Shown: positions 25,500-33,217 of the stretch, piece by piece
Position numbering within the stretch: the stretch's first letter is position 1
Layout: every line of letters begins with the position of its first letter
NCBI GenBank assembly: GCA_963843315.1
Contig: CAWJJU010000003.1
Coordinates: 248,001-312,000, forward strand
Direction: 5' to 3'
DNA length: 64,000 bases
From: JAWVFM01 sp963843315
GTDB taxonomy: Bacteria; Actinomycetota; Thermoleophilia; Solirubrobacterales; 70-9
The notes under the pieces: model-generated
What the model saw: the letters and a program-made list of their open reading frames with translations, nothing else
Databases searched by the model: none
What the model was told of the DNA's origin: nothing
Program-made: the position numbers and the translations under genes

Positions 25500-25924
25500 G
25501 CGCCCGTGTGCTCCCCGGAGATCGCGTCGCGCGTGAGCTTGGCCTCTTCGATCGCCATCTCGGGCACCGGCGGCGCGCCCTCCTTGAACGAGCGGTAGGC
25601 AAACGCGCCCGCGGCCGAGGCCAACCCGAACCAGATGATCGCCTCGACCATGAACCCGATCCAGATGTCGCCGCCGAAGAAGAGCTTGTCGAGGAGCCAG
25701 GCGATGCCGTGCATGAACATCGCGAACCCGGCGAGGGCGAAGATGCCGGCGGCGAGGCCCACCGCGCCGCCGCGCAGGAGCTTCTGGACCTTCTCGGCCA
25801 CCTCCGCCTTGGCGAGCTCGAACTCCTCACGGACGAGGATCGAGAGACGCTCGGAGATGTCGAGGACCATCTCGCCGACGCCGCGATCCTCCCCGGGAGG
25901 CGTGTAGGGGCCCTGGGCGCTCAC
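25496..25924 (-). CDS. Phage-holin-family (Actinobacteriophage holin III/DUF1469-like) membrane protein
   Basis: 142 residues. An amphipathic N-terminal helix (ISERLSILVREEFELAKAEV) is followed by two membrane segments (about 62-85 and 92-118) and a charged tail. Despite the family name these are chromosomal actinobacterial proteins, and no lysin or other phage gene is near. GTG 25924 is fixed as the start because it overlaps the stop of the upstream 44-residue gene (GTGA). Middle gene of the DUF4235-holin-DUF3618 operon. Confidence 0.82.
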   Translation of the reverse strand: MSAQGPYTPPGEDRGVGEMVLDISERLSILVREEFELAKAEVAEKVQKLLRGGAVGLAAGIFALAGFAMFMHGIAWLLDKLFFGGDIWIGFMVEAIIWFGLASAAGAFAYRSFKEGAPPVPEMAIEEAKLTRDAISGEHTGA

Positions 25925-26055
25925 TCCGGCGGGTCCTCCTTGAAGACCCGCAGCCAGATGGCGGTGGCCGCCCGATTGGCGACGATGCTGGCGATGGCGC
26001 CGGTGGCGGCCAGCATGCCGGCCCAGATCAGCCTTCTCACTACGTCGTTGTCCAT
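25921..26055 (-). CDS. Small DUF4235-like membrane protein (44 residues)
   Basis: A very short gene easily missed: it starts MDNDVVRRLIWAGMLAATGA, continues with one hydrophobic helix and ANRAATAIWLRVFKEDPPE, matching the end of DUF4235 proteins (helix, basic segment, then a W-R-x6-PPE tail). Support: a TAGGGT box 8 bases before ATG 26055, GTGA overlap with the holin-family gene, and co-occurrence of DUF4235 with DUF3618 and holin-like genes in Actinobacteria. First gene of the operon. Function unknown. Confidence 0.72.
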   Translation of the reverse strand: MDNDVVRRLIWAGMLAATGAIASIVANRAATAIWLRVFKEDPPE

Positions 26056-26063
26056 GCGGTCCA

Positions 26064-26069
26064 ACCCTA
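26064..26069 (-). promoter_or_regulatory. -10 box for DUF4235-holin-DUF3618 operon, overlapping tetR stop
   Basis: TAGGGT on the minus strand, 8 bases before ATG 26055. Its first three bases are the TAG stop codon of the upstream TetR gene, so stop codon and promoter element coincide. Confidence 0.45.
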
Positions 26070-26675
26070 CCCGGATGCGGGGCGTTCAAGCCCGCAGCAG
26101 ATCGTCTCGACCAGCATCACCCGCGCGCTGTCGAAGTTTGCGTCGCCCGCGGGGATGAGCTCGAAGACCCAGCCCGAGAGGAGCTGCTCGATCGCGCCGT
26201 AGAACCACATCGAGGCGAACTCCGGGTCGACGTCGTCGCGCAACTCGCCCTTGGCCTGGCCGTCGGAGACGATCTTGGCGATGGAGTCGTAGGCGCGCCT
26301 GATCTCCGGCAGGTGGGTGCGGCCGAACGAGTTGGCCGCGCGCGTCACCTCGACCACGATCACCTTCATCAGGTCGGGGTCGTGGCGGTAGGAGTCGATG
26401 ATGAACCCGGCGCATGCGTCCAGTTTCTCCCGAGCGCTCACGTCTTGGCGGTCCACCTCCTCGATCGCGCTGAGCAGCACCGACCAGCGCTCGGCGAACA
26501 GCTCGTTCAGGACCTCGTCCTTGGACTTGAAGTAGTGGTAGACGAGGCCGTAGGCGACGCCGGCCTCGTCGGCGATGTCGGAGACGCGACAGGCGTGGAA
26601 GCCGGTGCGCGCGAACACCCGGCTCGCCGCGTCGAGGATCTGGCGGCGCTTGTCGACCGTGGCGGCCCTGGCCAT
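26067..26675 (-). CDS. TetR family transcriptional regulator
   Basis: 202 residues. N-terminal helix-turn-helix: RRQILDAASRVFARTGFHAC, then VSDIADEAGVAYGLVYHYFKSKDEVL, a standard TetR DNA-binding domain; the rest is an alpha-helical ligand/dimer domain. Its ATG overlaps the TGA of the upstream nitrilase-family gene, so the two are co-expressed. A TetR-style palindrome at 27529-27548 covers the start of that operon, implying autorepression. Ligand unknown; TetR proteins with this HTH often respond to acyl-CoAs or small hydrophobic compounds. Confidence 0.92.
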   Translation of the reverse strand: MARAATVDKRRQILDAASRVFARTGFHACRVSDIADEAGVAYGLVYHYFKSKDEVLNELFAERWSVLLSAIEEVDRQDVSAREKLDACAGFIIDSYRHDPDLMKVIVVEVTRAANSFGRTHLPEIRRAYDSIAKIVSDGQAKGELRDDVDPEFASMWFYGAIEQLLSGWVFELIPAGDANFDSARVMLVETICCGLERPASG

Positions 26676-27511
26676 CAGGCGACCGCCATCTCGGCGACGG
26701 GCCAGCGATAGGCGTCCGGGCGGCGATTGCGAAGCGACGGGAGCTCGGCGCGAACCCGCTCGAGCTCCCCGAGATCGAGGTCGGCGGCGACGAACGTCTC
26801 GCCCTCGCCCGGCGCCTCGGCCAGAACGCGCCCCCACGGGTCGGCGATCAGCGAGTGGCCGTAGCTTCGGTAGTGCGGCGGCGCCTGGCCGGCCTGGCCC
26901 GCGGCGACAACGAAGAGCTGGTTCTCGATCGCCCGCGCCCGCAGCAGAACGTGCCAGTGATCGCGGCCCGTGACCTCCGTGAAGGCTGCGGGCACCGTGA
27001 TCAGGGCGGCGCCGCGCAGCGCGAGGATCCGGAAGAGCTCGGGGAAGCGCAGGTCGTAACAGACGGTCAGCCCCACCTCCAGGTCGCCGGCGCGGGCCGT
27101 GGCGGCCTTCGCGCCGGCGGTCTCGACGTCGGACTCGCGGTACTCCACCCCACCGACGTCGACGTCGAACATGTGGATCTTGCGGTAGGTCGCGGCGATC
27201 TCGCCGCTCGGGGCGATCAGCAGGCTCGTGTTGTGCAGCAGCCCGGTGCCCGGGTCGAGCTCCGCGAAGCTCCCGGCCAGCAGGTGTACGCCCAGCTCGC
27301 GCGCCCAGCCGCGCGCCGCGCTCACGCTCGGTCCGTCGATCTCCTCGGCACCGGCGCGCAGCGCGTCGGGATCGCCGAGCAGGTTCCACTTCTCGGGAAG
27401 GGCGATGAAGTCGGCGCCGTCGGCCGCGGCGGCGCGCACCAGCCGTTCGGCGCTCTGCGTGTTTCGGGCCTTGTCGGCCGTGGAGTTGAGCTGGATGGCA
27501 GCGGCGCGGAT
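26675..27511 (-). CDS. Carbon-nitrogen hydrolase (nitrilase superfamily)
   Basis: About 278 residues if initiated at ATC 27511. Catalytic triad visible: Glu in ADFIALPEKWN, Lys in ATYRKIHMFD, Cys in TVCYDLRFPEL. Resembles omega-amidase/Nit-type amidases; substrate unknown. The first beta-strand (IRAAAIQLNSTADKARN) lies upstream of the first conventional start (GTG 27439), so the gene must begin earlier. The only good ribosome site (GGAGGAGG) sits 6 bases before an ATC codon, which I take as start; no ATG, GTG or TTG is in frame there. Operon with tetR, transcribed from a promoter overlapped by a TetR-type operator. Confidence 0.85.
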   Translation of the reverse strand: MRAAAIQLNSTADKARNTQSAERLVRAAAADGADFIALPEKWNLLGDPDALRAGAEEIDGPSVSAARGWARELGVHLLAGSFAELDPGTGLLHNTSLLIAPSGEIAATYRKIHMFDVDVGGVEYRESDVETAGAKAATARAGDLEVGLTVCYDLRFPELFRILALRGAALITVPAAFTEVTGRDHWHVLLRARAIENQLFVVAAGQAGQAPPHYRSYGHSLIADPWGRVLAEAPGEGETFVAADLDLGELERVRAELPSLRNRRPDAYRWPVAEMAVA

Positions 27512-27528
27512 TTCGCCCTCCTCCGGGA

Positions 27529-27557
27529 GATTGACTGACCAGTCAATCGGGATTATA
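27529..27557 (-). promoter_or_regulatory. TetR-type operator overlapping the nitrilase-tetR promoter
   Basis: A near-perfect palindrome GATTGACTG-AC-CAGTCAATC spans 27529-27548. A consensus -10 box TATAAT (minus strand, 27557-27552) lies 3 bases outside it, so the predicted transcription start falls inside the palindrome. Binding there would block initiation. The regulator is most likely the TetR protein encoded as the second gene of the operon. Confidence 0.75.
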
Positions 27558-27595
27558 GGTCGGTCCCGGGGGCTGCCTGGCCCCCTGCGGATTCG

Positions 27596-27994
27596 TCAGT
27601 TGGAAACCATCCAGACGATCAGGGTCGCAACGATGAGGAGACTGTCGGCGAGGACGACGATCGCGAGGGCGCCGCCGAAGGTCGAGCCGTGCAGCCCGAA
27701 GATCGCCGCCAGCGCCACGCCCACCGCGACGACCGCGGTGGTGACGAGGCCCCAGCGAATCAGCGCCAGCTCCCAGCGGCGGTCGATCTGGAGCTCGGAG
27801 TCCCGCAGGCCGCGCTCGAGCGCGAAGGGCACGGCGAACAGGGCGGCGAAGAGGCCGGCGGCGAAGAGCACGATGCCCGCCCCGACACCATCGAACCCCA
27901 GGTAGGGCGCTCCGGCGGCCGCCGCAACGACCACGCCCACGGCGGCGATGCTCAGACCGGCCGTGATCGCGAGGGCTGGGGCTCCGTCACGCAT
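27596..27994 (-). CDS. Small four-helix membrane protein, unknown
   Basis: 132 residues with four hydrophobic segments: about 8-28 (LAITAGLSIAAVGVVVAAAA), 38-58, 80-100 and 110-130, and a charged loop LERGLRDSELQIDRRWELAL in the middle. No known motif recognised. Start ATG 27994 was chosen because a TACGAT box lies 8 bases upstream and the first helix follows immediately. Divergent from the MscS gene. Confidence 0.7.
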   Translation of the reverse strand: MRDGAPALAITAGLSIAAVGVVVAAAAGAPYLGFDGVGAGIVLFAAGLFAALFAVPFALERGLRDSELQIDRRWELALIRWGLVTTAVVAVGVALAAIFGLHGSTFGGALAIVVLADSLLIVATLIVWMVSN

Positions 27995-28002
27995 GTGTGA
28001 CG

Positions 28003-28008
28003 ATCGTA
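28003..28008 (-). promoter_or_regulatory. -10 box for leaderless membrane protein gene
   Basis: TACGAT on the minus strand, 8 bases before ATG 27994; lies between the divergent membrane protein and MscS genes. Confidence 0.4.
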
Positions 28009-28044
28009 CGTTCAGAAGCCCCGGGGGCGGGTAGGCGACCATGG

Positions 28045-28983
28045 ATGCCCATTTCCCCGCGCCGAGGACGCGCGCTCTTCGAGAGCAGGACCGAGCAGTG
28101 GCGCCAGGTAGGCCTTGGCGCCGAGATCGACCGCACCGCGGCGTCACGAGCGCGTGGGAGCGTGGTGGTCATCGGCCTGATGGTCGCCGGGGTGCTCATC
28201 GCCTTCGCCCATCGCGCGACGCTGTTCCCCGGGCTCGGGACCCAGGTGCGGATCGTCACCGTCGTCGCCCTCGTGACCCTGGGCTGGGGGCTCGCGCGCG
28301 CGCTTGGCCGGGGCATTGCGCCGATCCTCGTTCGCCGCATGGACCCGGCCACGGCCGGCACGGCGGGGTTCCTCGTGCGCCTGGGGACGATCGTGATCGC
28401 GTTCATCGTCGCGCTGCGCATCGCGGGGCTCACCGCCCGCACCCTGGCGGTCGGCGGAGCCTTCACGGCCGTCGTGCTGGGTCTCGCCGCGCAGCAGACG
28501 CTGGGCAACCTGTTCGCGGGCGTGGTCCTCCTGTCAACCCGCCCGTTCCGCGTCGGCGAGCGGGTTCGCCTTCACGGCGGGCCGATGGCGGGTGGCGTCG
28601 AGGGCATCGTCAGCTCCCTCGGCCTCTTCTACACGACGCTCATCGACGGATCCGACCGCGTGATGGTGCCCAACAGCGTGCTGCTTCAACTTGCCGTCAT
28701 CCCACTGCGCGAGCCCGAGCGCGTGGACCTGAGGGCCCGCTTCGACGCGGCGACCACGCCCGCGCGCGTGCAGGAGGTGCTGTCGGACGAGCTGACCGTG
28801 CCGACTCGCTACCCGCCGCACATCAGCCTTCAGGAGATCGACCACGACGAGGTGGTCGCCCGCATCGTCGCGACGCCCGCCGTTCCGGCGGACGGCGCGA
28901 AGCTCGCCGCCGAGGTGCAGCACGCGATCCGCTCGCTGGCCGTGGAGGCGAGCCGGCGTGACGAGGCCGCCGTTCACGCGTAA
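28045..28983 (+). CDS. Mechanosensitive ion channel, MscS family
   Basis: About 312 residues. Two or three N-terminal membrane helices, then the pore helix and adjoining beta domain: VLGLAAQQTLGNLFAGVVLL, STRPFRVGERVRL, GIVSSLGLFYTTLIDGSDRVM and VPNSVLLQL are hallmark MscS segments. Relieves osmotic downshock by opening under membrane tension. ATG 28045 is chosen; a GTG at 27997 could add 16 residues. An ATG 4 bases earlier is out of frame. A lipoprotein gene follows after 7 bases and may be in the same transcript. Confidence 0.9.
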   Translation: MPISPRRGRALFESRTEQWRQVGLGAEIDRTAASRARGSVVVIGLMVAGVLIAFAHRATLFPGLGTQVRIVTVVALVTLGWGLARALGRGIAPILVRRMDPATAGTAGFLVRLGTIVIAFIVALRIAGLTARTLAVGGAFTAVVLGLAAQQTLGNLFAGVVLLSTRPFRVGERVRLHGGPMAGGVEGIVSSLGLFYTTLIDGSDRVMVPNSVLLQLAVIPLREPERVDLRARFDAATTPARVQEVLSDELTVPTRYPPHISLQEIDHDEVVARIVATPAVPADGAKLAAEVQHAIRSLAVEASRRDEAAVHA

Positions 28984-28990
28984 TGCTTGC

Positions 28991-29497
28991 ATGGTGCGCC
29001 CCGTCTCCCGTCTTGCCCTCGCGGCGCTCGCCTGCACGCTGATCGCGGGCTGCGGCTCGTCCGGGAGCGACTCGAGCACGACCGCCGGCGCGCCGCCCAC
29101 CAGCACGAGCCAGCCCGACCAGGGCAACGTCCTCGTCGACTTCCGCGTGACCGGCGGGATCGGCGGCATCGACCAGGAGCTCGTCGTCTACAGCGACGGC
29201 AGCGCGAAGGTGACGACCCGAAGCCGAGGCTCGAGCTCCACGCGCAAGGTGGAGCTGAGCCCCGAGGCCTTCTCGAGCATGCGCGACGACCTGGTTGCCG
29301 CGAGGCTCGGAGACCTGCCCAAGCCCCCGCCCACCGGCTGCGCCGACTGCTTCGTCTACCGGGTCGCCTACCTCGACACCACGTACGAGGCCGATCAGAT
29401 CTCGGTCCCCAAGCCGCTGCGCCCGGCGATCGAGGATCTCGCCAAGATCGTCGCCCAGGGCTCCGCGGGCGACGCGCCCTCGATCTCGGGGAAGTAG
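28991..29497 (+). CDS. Putative lipoprotein, unknown function
   Basis: 168 residues. Signal peptide with lipobox: LAALACTLIAGCGSSGSDSS, Cys at about residue 20, followed by a Ser/Thr-rich linker. The mature part (LVDFRVTGGIGGIDQELVVY ... RKVELSPEAFSSMRDDLVAA) looks like one compact beta-rich domain, with a CADC pair near GCADCFVYRVAY that could form a disulfide. No family recognised. Cell-surface anchored. Possibly co-transcribed with the MscS gene. Confidence 0.75.
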   Translation: MVRPVSRLALAALACTLIAGCGSSGSDSSTTAGAPPTSTSQPDQGNVLVDFRVTGGIGGIDQELVVYSDGSAKVTTRSRGSSSTRKVELSPEAFSSMRDDLVAARLGDLPKPPPTGCADCFVYRVAYLDTTYEADQISVPKPLRPAIEDLAKIVAQGSAGDAPSISGK

Positions 29498-29547
29498 CTG
29501 AGCGGCGGCCGCCGGGGCGCCGCAATGGTCGTAGGATCGCTTGAGCG

Positions 29548-30123
29548 ATGCTGATCTACTCGATGAACGTCTCGGTGGACGGCTTCATCGCCGACCGTGA
29601 CGGCGCGTTCGCCTGGACGGTCCCCAGGGACGAGCAGTTTGCCTTCCACCTCGAGCAGGTACGCGAGCTCGGCGGCTATCTACTCGGCCGCAGGCTCTAC
29701 GAGACGATGCTGCCGTGGGAGCTGGATCCGTCGATGCGCGACGGCGAGCTCCGGGTCGCATTCGCCGACGCCTGGTGCGCGCTCCCGAAGGTCGTCTTCA
29801 GCCGCACGCTCGAAAGCGTCCAGGGCAACGCCCGGCTCGCCGAGGCATCGGTGGCGGAGGAGGTCGCTGCGGCGCTCGACGCGACCGACAGGGACGTCTC
29901 GATCGGCGGCGCCGGCCTGGCCGCCGCAGCGATGGAGCTCGGCCTCGTCGACGAGCTGCATATGCTCCGCCATCCCATCGTCGTCGGTGGCGGCACCCCG
30001 TTCCTGCCGCCGGTCACCGAGGACGTCCCGCTCGACCTGATCGAGACCAGGACGTTCGGCTCGAGGGTGATCTACGAGCGCTACGGCCGCGCCCAGGACG
30101 AGTCGACTGGCGCCGGCGGCTAG
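29548..30123 (+). CDS. Dihydrofolate reductase/RibD C-terminal family protein
   Basis: 191 residues. N-terminus MLIYSMNVSVDGFIADRDG is typical of the stand-alone RibD_C/DHFR-like family (YwjB/YyaP type); further GGYLLGRRLYETM and VSIGGAGLAAAAMELGLVDELH with the NADPH-site Gly motif, and HPIVVGGGTPFLP. Probably an NADPH-dependent reductase; these proteins are not the essential FolA. A TAGGAT box lies 10 bases before ATG 29548. Its stop shares a CTAG with the convergent merR gene. Confidence 0.85.
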   Translation: MLIYSMNVSVDGFIADRDGAFAWTVPRDEQFAFHLEQVRELGGYLLGRRLYETMLPWELDPSMRDGELRVAFADAWCALPKVVFSRTLESVQGNARLAEASVAEEVAAALDATDRDVSIGGAGLAAAAMELGLVDELHMLRHPIVVGGGTPFLPPVTEDVPLDLIETRTFGSRVIYERYGRAQDESTGAGG

Positions 30124-30836
30124 CCTGCCGCGCGGCGCTCGAGCTCCGCGACCAGCAGCTTCGTGTGCATCGCGGCGATCAGGTCCTTCAGCGGCTCGGC
30201 GCCGTCGCGCAGCAGCTCCGAGACCCGCTCGGGCTCCATCCTGCCCGCCAGGCGCTCCATCACGACGTCGATCTCCTCGGCAACCAGGGCCTCGAGCGCA
30301 CGCTTGTAGCGAAGCGTGTCGTAGACGGTGAAGCCGATCTCGGTGTCGTAGCCGCTCGCGCGAAAGCGGCTGATCGCCTCGATGATGCGCACGTCCGAGG
30401 GCCCGTATCCGCGCGAGTTCGGCGACAGCACGCCGATCTTCTCCATGCGGTCGAGCACCTCCTTCGGCATCTCGTAGCGCTCGCGGGCCTCGCCGACCGG
30501 CGTGCGGGTGCGCTCGCCCTCCAGCGCACCGGCGAGGATGCGGTCCTCGACCTCCACCATCGCGCGCAGCCGCTCCGGGTCGCCGTCCTGGCGAGCGAAC
30601 AGCTCGCGAATGTGGCGCAGCGGCATGAACCGCTCCTCCTGGAGCTGCTTGATGAGGCGGATGCGCTCGACGAACTCCGGCCCGTAGTAGGCCATGTTGC
30701 GCGAGGTCTTCACGGGCTGGGGCAGCAGGCCCTCGCGCAGGTAGTGGTGAATCGTCGCCACCGGCACGCCCGTGCGCTCCGACAGCTCGGAGATCTTCAG
30801 CAGCTCCGCCTGCTCCTGCTCTCCGACCGTCGCCAT
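30120..30836 (-). CDS. MerR family transcriptional regulator
   Basis: 238 residues. HTH at the N-terminus: LKISELSERTGVPVATIHHY, then LREGLLPQPVKTSRNMAYYG with the winged segment; the rest is an extended helical effector domain with a long coiled dimerisation region (about 75-140). No Cys cluster typical of metal-sensing MerR was seen. It is the last gene of the BKACE-CaiB-merR run, 1 base after the CaiB stop, so it probably regulates that acyl-CoA operon. Confidence 0.9.
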   Translation of the reverse strand: MATVGEQEQAELLKISELSERTGVPVATIHHYLREGLLPQPVKTSRNMAYYGPEFVERIRLIKQLQEERFMPLRHIRELFARQDGDPERLRAMVEVEDRILAGALEGERTRTPVGEARERYEMPKEVLDRMEKIGVLSPNSRGYGPSDVRIIEAISRFRASGYDTEIGFTVYDTLRYKRALEALVAEEIDVVMERLAGRMEPERVSELLRDGAEPLKDLIAAMHTKLLVAELERRAAG

Positions 30837-30837
30837 G

Positions 30838-32073
30838 TCAGCCCATGAACCTGGCGTCGGCGGCGGCGGCGGACACGCCTGCCGCGGCGCCGCTCGAAAG
30901 CAGCGCGTCGATCTCCTCGGTGCCAAAGCCCGACTCGCCCAGCACCTCGCGGGTGTGCTCGCCGAGCCCGGGCGCCGGCCGCGTGGGGTCGGGCGCGGTG
31001 CGGGAGAGCTTCACGGGCGCGCCGAGGAGCCGCACCGGCCCGATCTCGGGCTGATCGACCTCCACCACCATGTCGCGCTCGCGCACGAGGTCGGAGGAAA
31101 GCGCCTGGTCGAGGTCGAGGACGGGCTCGAGCATCGCGTCGTGCTCCTCGTTGAAGGCGCGCCACTCCTCGCGCGTCTTCGTCTTGAAGATCGCCGCGAT
31201 CTGCCTCCAGGCCTCGGAGCCGGGGCTCTCGAACTGCTTTTCGATCAGCTCCGGATGGCCGGTGTTCGTGCAGAAGCTGGCCCAGAACTTCGGCTCGAGC
31301 GCGCCCATGGTCACCCAGCCATCGGCGGCCTCGTAGGGCAGGTAACAGACGAACCTACCGGTGAGCTGCTCGGCGCCGCGCTGGGGAACGCGCCCGTCGG
31401 CCAGGTAGGCAGCGGCCGTCATGACGAGCCAGGAGAGCGCTCCGTCGGCCATCGACACGTCGACGACCTGGCCCTCGCCGGAGCGCTCGCGCTCGCGCAG
31501 CGCCGCCATCACGCCGAACGCTGCCATCAGCGCACCGCCGCCGAGGTCGGCGATCTGGCCGGCGGACTGGATCGGCCGGCCGCCGGGTTCGCCCGTGAGG
31601 CCGAGCAGGCCGATCAGGCCCAGGTAGTTCATGTCGTGGCCCGCCGCGGCTGTCTTCGGGCCCGTCTGCCCGTAGCCCGTGATGGCGCAGTAGACGATGC
31701 CCGCGTTGACCTCGCGCATCGCCTCGTAGCCGCAGCCCAGCCGGTCGAGCACGCCGGGGCGGAAGCTCTCCAGCACCACGTCGAAGTCCTTGACGAGGCG
31801 CAGCAGGGCGTCGCGGCCGGCCTCCTGCTTGAGGTCCAGGCGGATCGAGCGCTTGCCGCGGTTGAGGCCCAGGTAGAGCGCGGAGCGGGTGCCGAGCGCC
31901 TCATGGGAGTCGTCGCCGTAGTAGGGCGGCGCCCAGCGCACGTAGTCGCCCATCCCGGTGTCCTCGACCTTGACGACGTCGGCCCCCATGTCGGCCATGA
32001 GCAGTGAGCAGAAGCCTCCGGGAAGGAGCCGGCTGAGGTCGAGGACCCTGACGTCGGCGAGGGCGCCGCTCAC
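30838..32073 (-). CDS. CaiB/BaiF family CoA-transferase (AMACR-like)
   Basis: 411 residues. Family III CoA-transferase/alpha-methylacyl-CoA racemase: LADVRVLDLSRLLPGGFCSL, ADMGADVVKVEDTGMGDYVR, NRGKRSIRLDLKQ, GYGQTGP and AGHDMNYLGLIGLL. The fold moves CoA between carboxylates or epimerises 2-methylacyl-CoA. GTG 32073 overlaps the TGA of the upstream BKACE gene (GTGA), which fixes the start; the long open frame joining both genes is an artefact of a frameshift in BKACE. Context of BKACE, acyl-CoA carboxylase and enoyl-CoA hydratase suggests branched acyl-CoA or amino-acid degradation. Confidence 0.9.
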   Translation of the reverse strand: MSGALADVRVLDLSRLLPGGFCSLLMADMGADVVKVEDTGMGDYVRWAPPYYGDDSHEALGTRSALYLGLNRGKRSIRLDLKQEAGRDALLRLVKDFDVVLESFRPGVLDRLGCGYEAMREVNAGIVYCAITGYGQTGPKTAAAGHDMNYLGLIGLLGLTGEPGGRPIQSAGQIADLGGGALMAAFGVMAALRERERSGEGQVVDVSMADGALSWLVMTAAAYLADGRVPQRGAEQLTGRFVCYLPYEAADGWVTMGALEPKFWASFCTNTGHPELIEKQFESPGSEAWRQIAAIFKTKTREEWRAFNEEHDAMLEPVLDLDQALSSDLVRERDMVVEVDQPEIGPVRLLGAPVKLSRTAPDPTRPAPGLGEHTREVLGESGFGTEEIDALLSSGAAAGVSAAAADARFMG

Positions 32074-33015
32074 GGCTGGGGCGCGGCCTCGGAGGTCTCG
32101 ATCGGGTGCGTCAGCATCTCGCGGCGAGTCGGCTCCTCGCGCCTCGGAACGCCGAGCATCTCGCGAGCCTCGGCCACCGTGGCGGCGCGGCGCCCGACGT
32201 CCTCTGCCATCTGCCGGGCCTTGCCGATCAGGTCGCCGTTGGAACGGGCCATCTCGCCGTCGGGCAGGTAGAGGTTGTCCTCGAGGCCGGCGCGGACGTT
32301 GCCGCCCAGCACCAGGGCCGCGCCGATCAGCTTCCACTGGTCGCGCGAGATGCCGATGACCTGCCAGTTGTTGCGGCCCTCGGGGCCGCCCGGGATCTGG
32401 TCGGCCATCACGCCGACGTTGCGAGCGTTGGGGCGGATGCCGCCGTTCACCCCGATCACCAGCGAGACATTCACGGGCTCCTCCAGGAGCCCCATGTCGA
32501 TCAGCGGGTCGAGGTTGGCGATGTGGCCCGGCGTCGAAGCACTCGTGCTCGGGCTTGATGCCGAGCTCGCGCATCGGGGCGAGGAACGAGATGATCGTGT
32601 CGAAGGAGTTCTCGAAGACGGCCTTGAAGACGAAGTCCTTGCGCCGCTTGGAGTACTTCGCGTAGTTCATCGAGCTCATGTTGAGCGCGGCCACGTCGGG
32701 CCTGAGGGCCTGCAGGTACTCGAGGCGCTTTTCGATCGGGATCCCGATCGCGCCCGTCGAGTAGTTGATGATCACGTCGTCGACCGCGCCCTTGATCGCC
32801 TCGGTGATGGCCTGGAAGTCCTCGACCTCGTAGGAGGGCGTGCCGTCCGGCGTGCGGGCGTGGATGTGGATCTGCGAGGCGCCCTCGTCGACGGCGCGCT
32901 TCGCCTCTGCCGCGTACTCCTCCGGCGTGTAGGGGATCGCCGGGCACTGATCGCGGTTGGCGATCGCGCCGCTGATCGAGCAGCTGATGACGACGGGGTC
33001 TTCGAATCGGCTCAC
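32070..33015 (-). pseudogene. Beta-keto acid cleavage enzyme (BKACE/DUF849), frameshifted
   Basis: Retro-Claisen family that cleaves beta-keto acids with acetyl-CoA. The first part (GTG 33015) has PVVISCSISGAIANR, the metal-ligand pair in QIHIHARTPDG, and ends at KPEHECFDAG; the remainder (HIANLDPLIDMGLLEEPVNV ... LEDNLYLPDGEMARSNGDL) is in another frame. The break is at the CCC run 32527-32529 (+ strand): deleting one C restores about 314 residues. All other features are intact, so an assembly insertion is as likely as true loss. A good ribosome site (GGAGG, 7-base spacing) precedes the start. First gene of the BKACE-CaiB-merR operon. Confidence 0.82.
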
Positions 33016-33098
33016 TTATGCGCCTCCGGGGGCTCGTTGGGCTCGAAACAGGCAATGAAGGAGGGCCCAGTGGGAGCTTCGGGGGAGCTCGCGGCTGG

Positions 33099-33141
33099 TT
33101 CTGACGACTTGTAGTCGCTATGCGATTGGAACTCGTCAGAA
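33099..33141. repeat. Inverted repeat in the gap between carboxylase and BKACE genes
   Basis: Arms TTCTGACGA (33099-33107) and TCGTCAGAA (33133-33141) are perfect over 9 bases, with a 25-base interior that itself contains GACT/AGTC and CGC/GCG mini-stems. The 202-base gap is locally AT-richer than its surroundings. It could be an operator or folded leader for the BKACE operon, or a remnant of a mobile element. A 56-codon minus-strand frame (33012-33182) also crosses it, without recognisable homology. Confidence 0.55.
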
Positions 33142-33217
33142 GTGGTGTTCTGCTCTCGAGGAGACGCTGTGGCCACCCTCATCAGCCCCGGACCTTTCCG
33201 CGTCACGGCCAGACCCC

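Noticed and set aside
25496..25924. Prophage remnant suggested by a holin-family protein
   Set aside because: No lysin, integrase, capsid or portal gene nearby; the protein belongs to a chromosomal actinobacterial membrane-protein operon.
30838..33015. 725-residue BKACE-CaiB fusion protein
   Set aside because: The join between the two domains is nonsense sequence created by a one-base shift. The true BKACE C-terminus lies in another frame and overlaps the CaiB GTG by GTGA, so these are two genes.
33012..33182. 56-codon gene before BKACE
   Set aside because: It ends in GTGA overlap with BKACE but lacks a ribosome site, a promoter or any family resemblance, and crosses an inverted repeat; kept only as a note.
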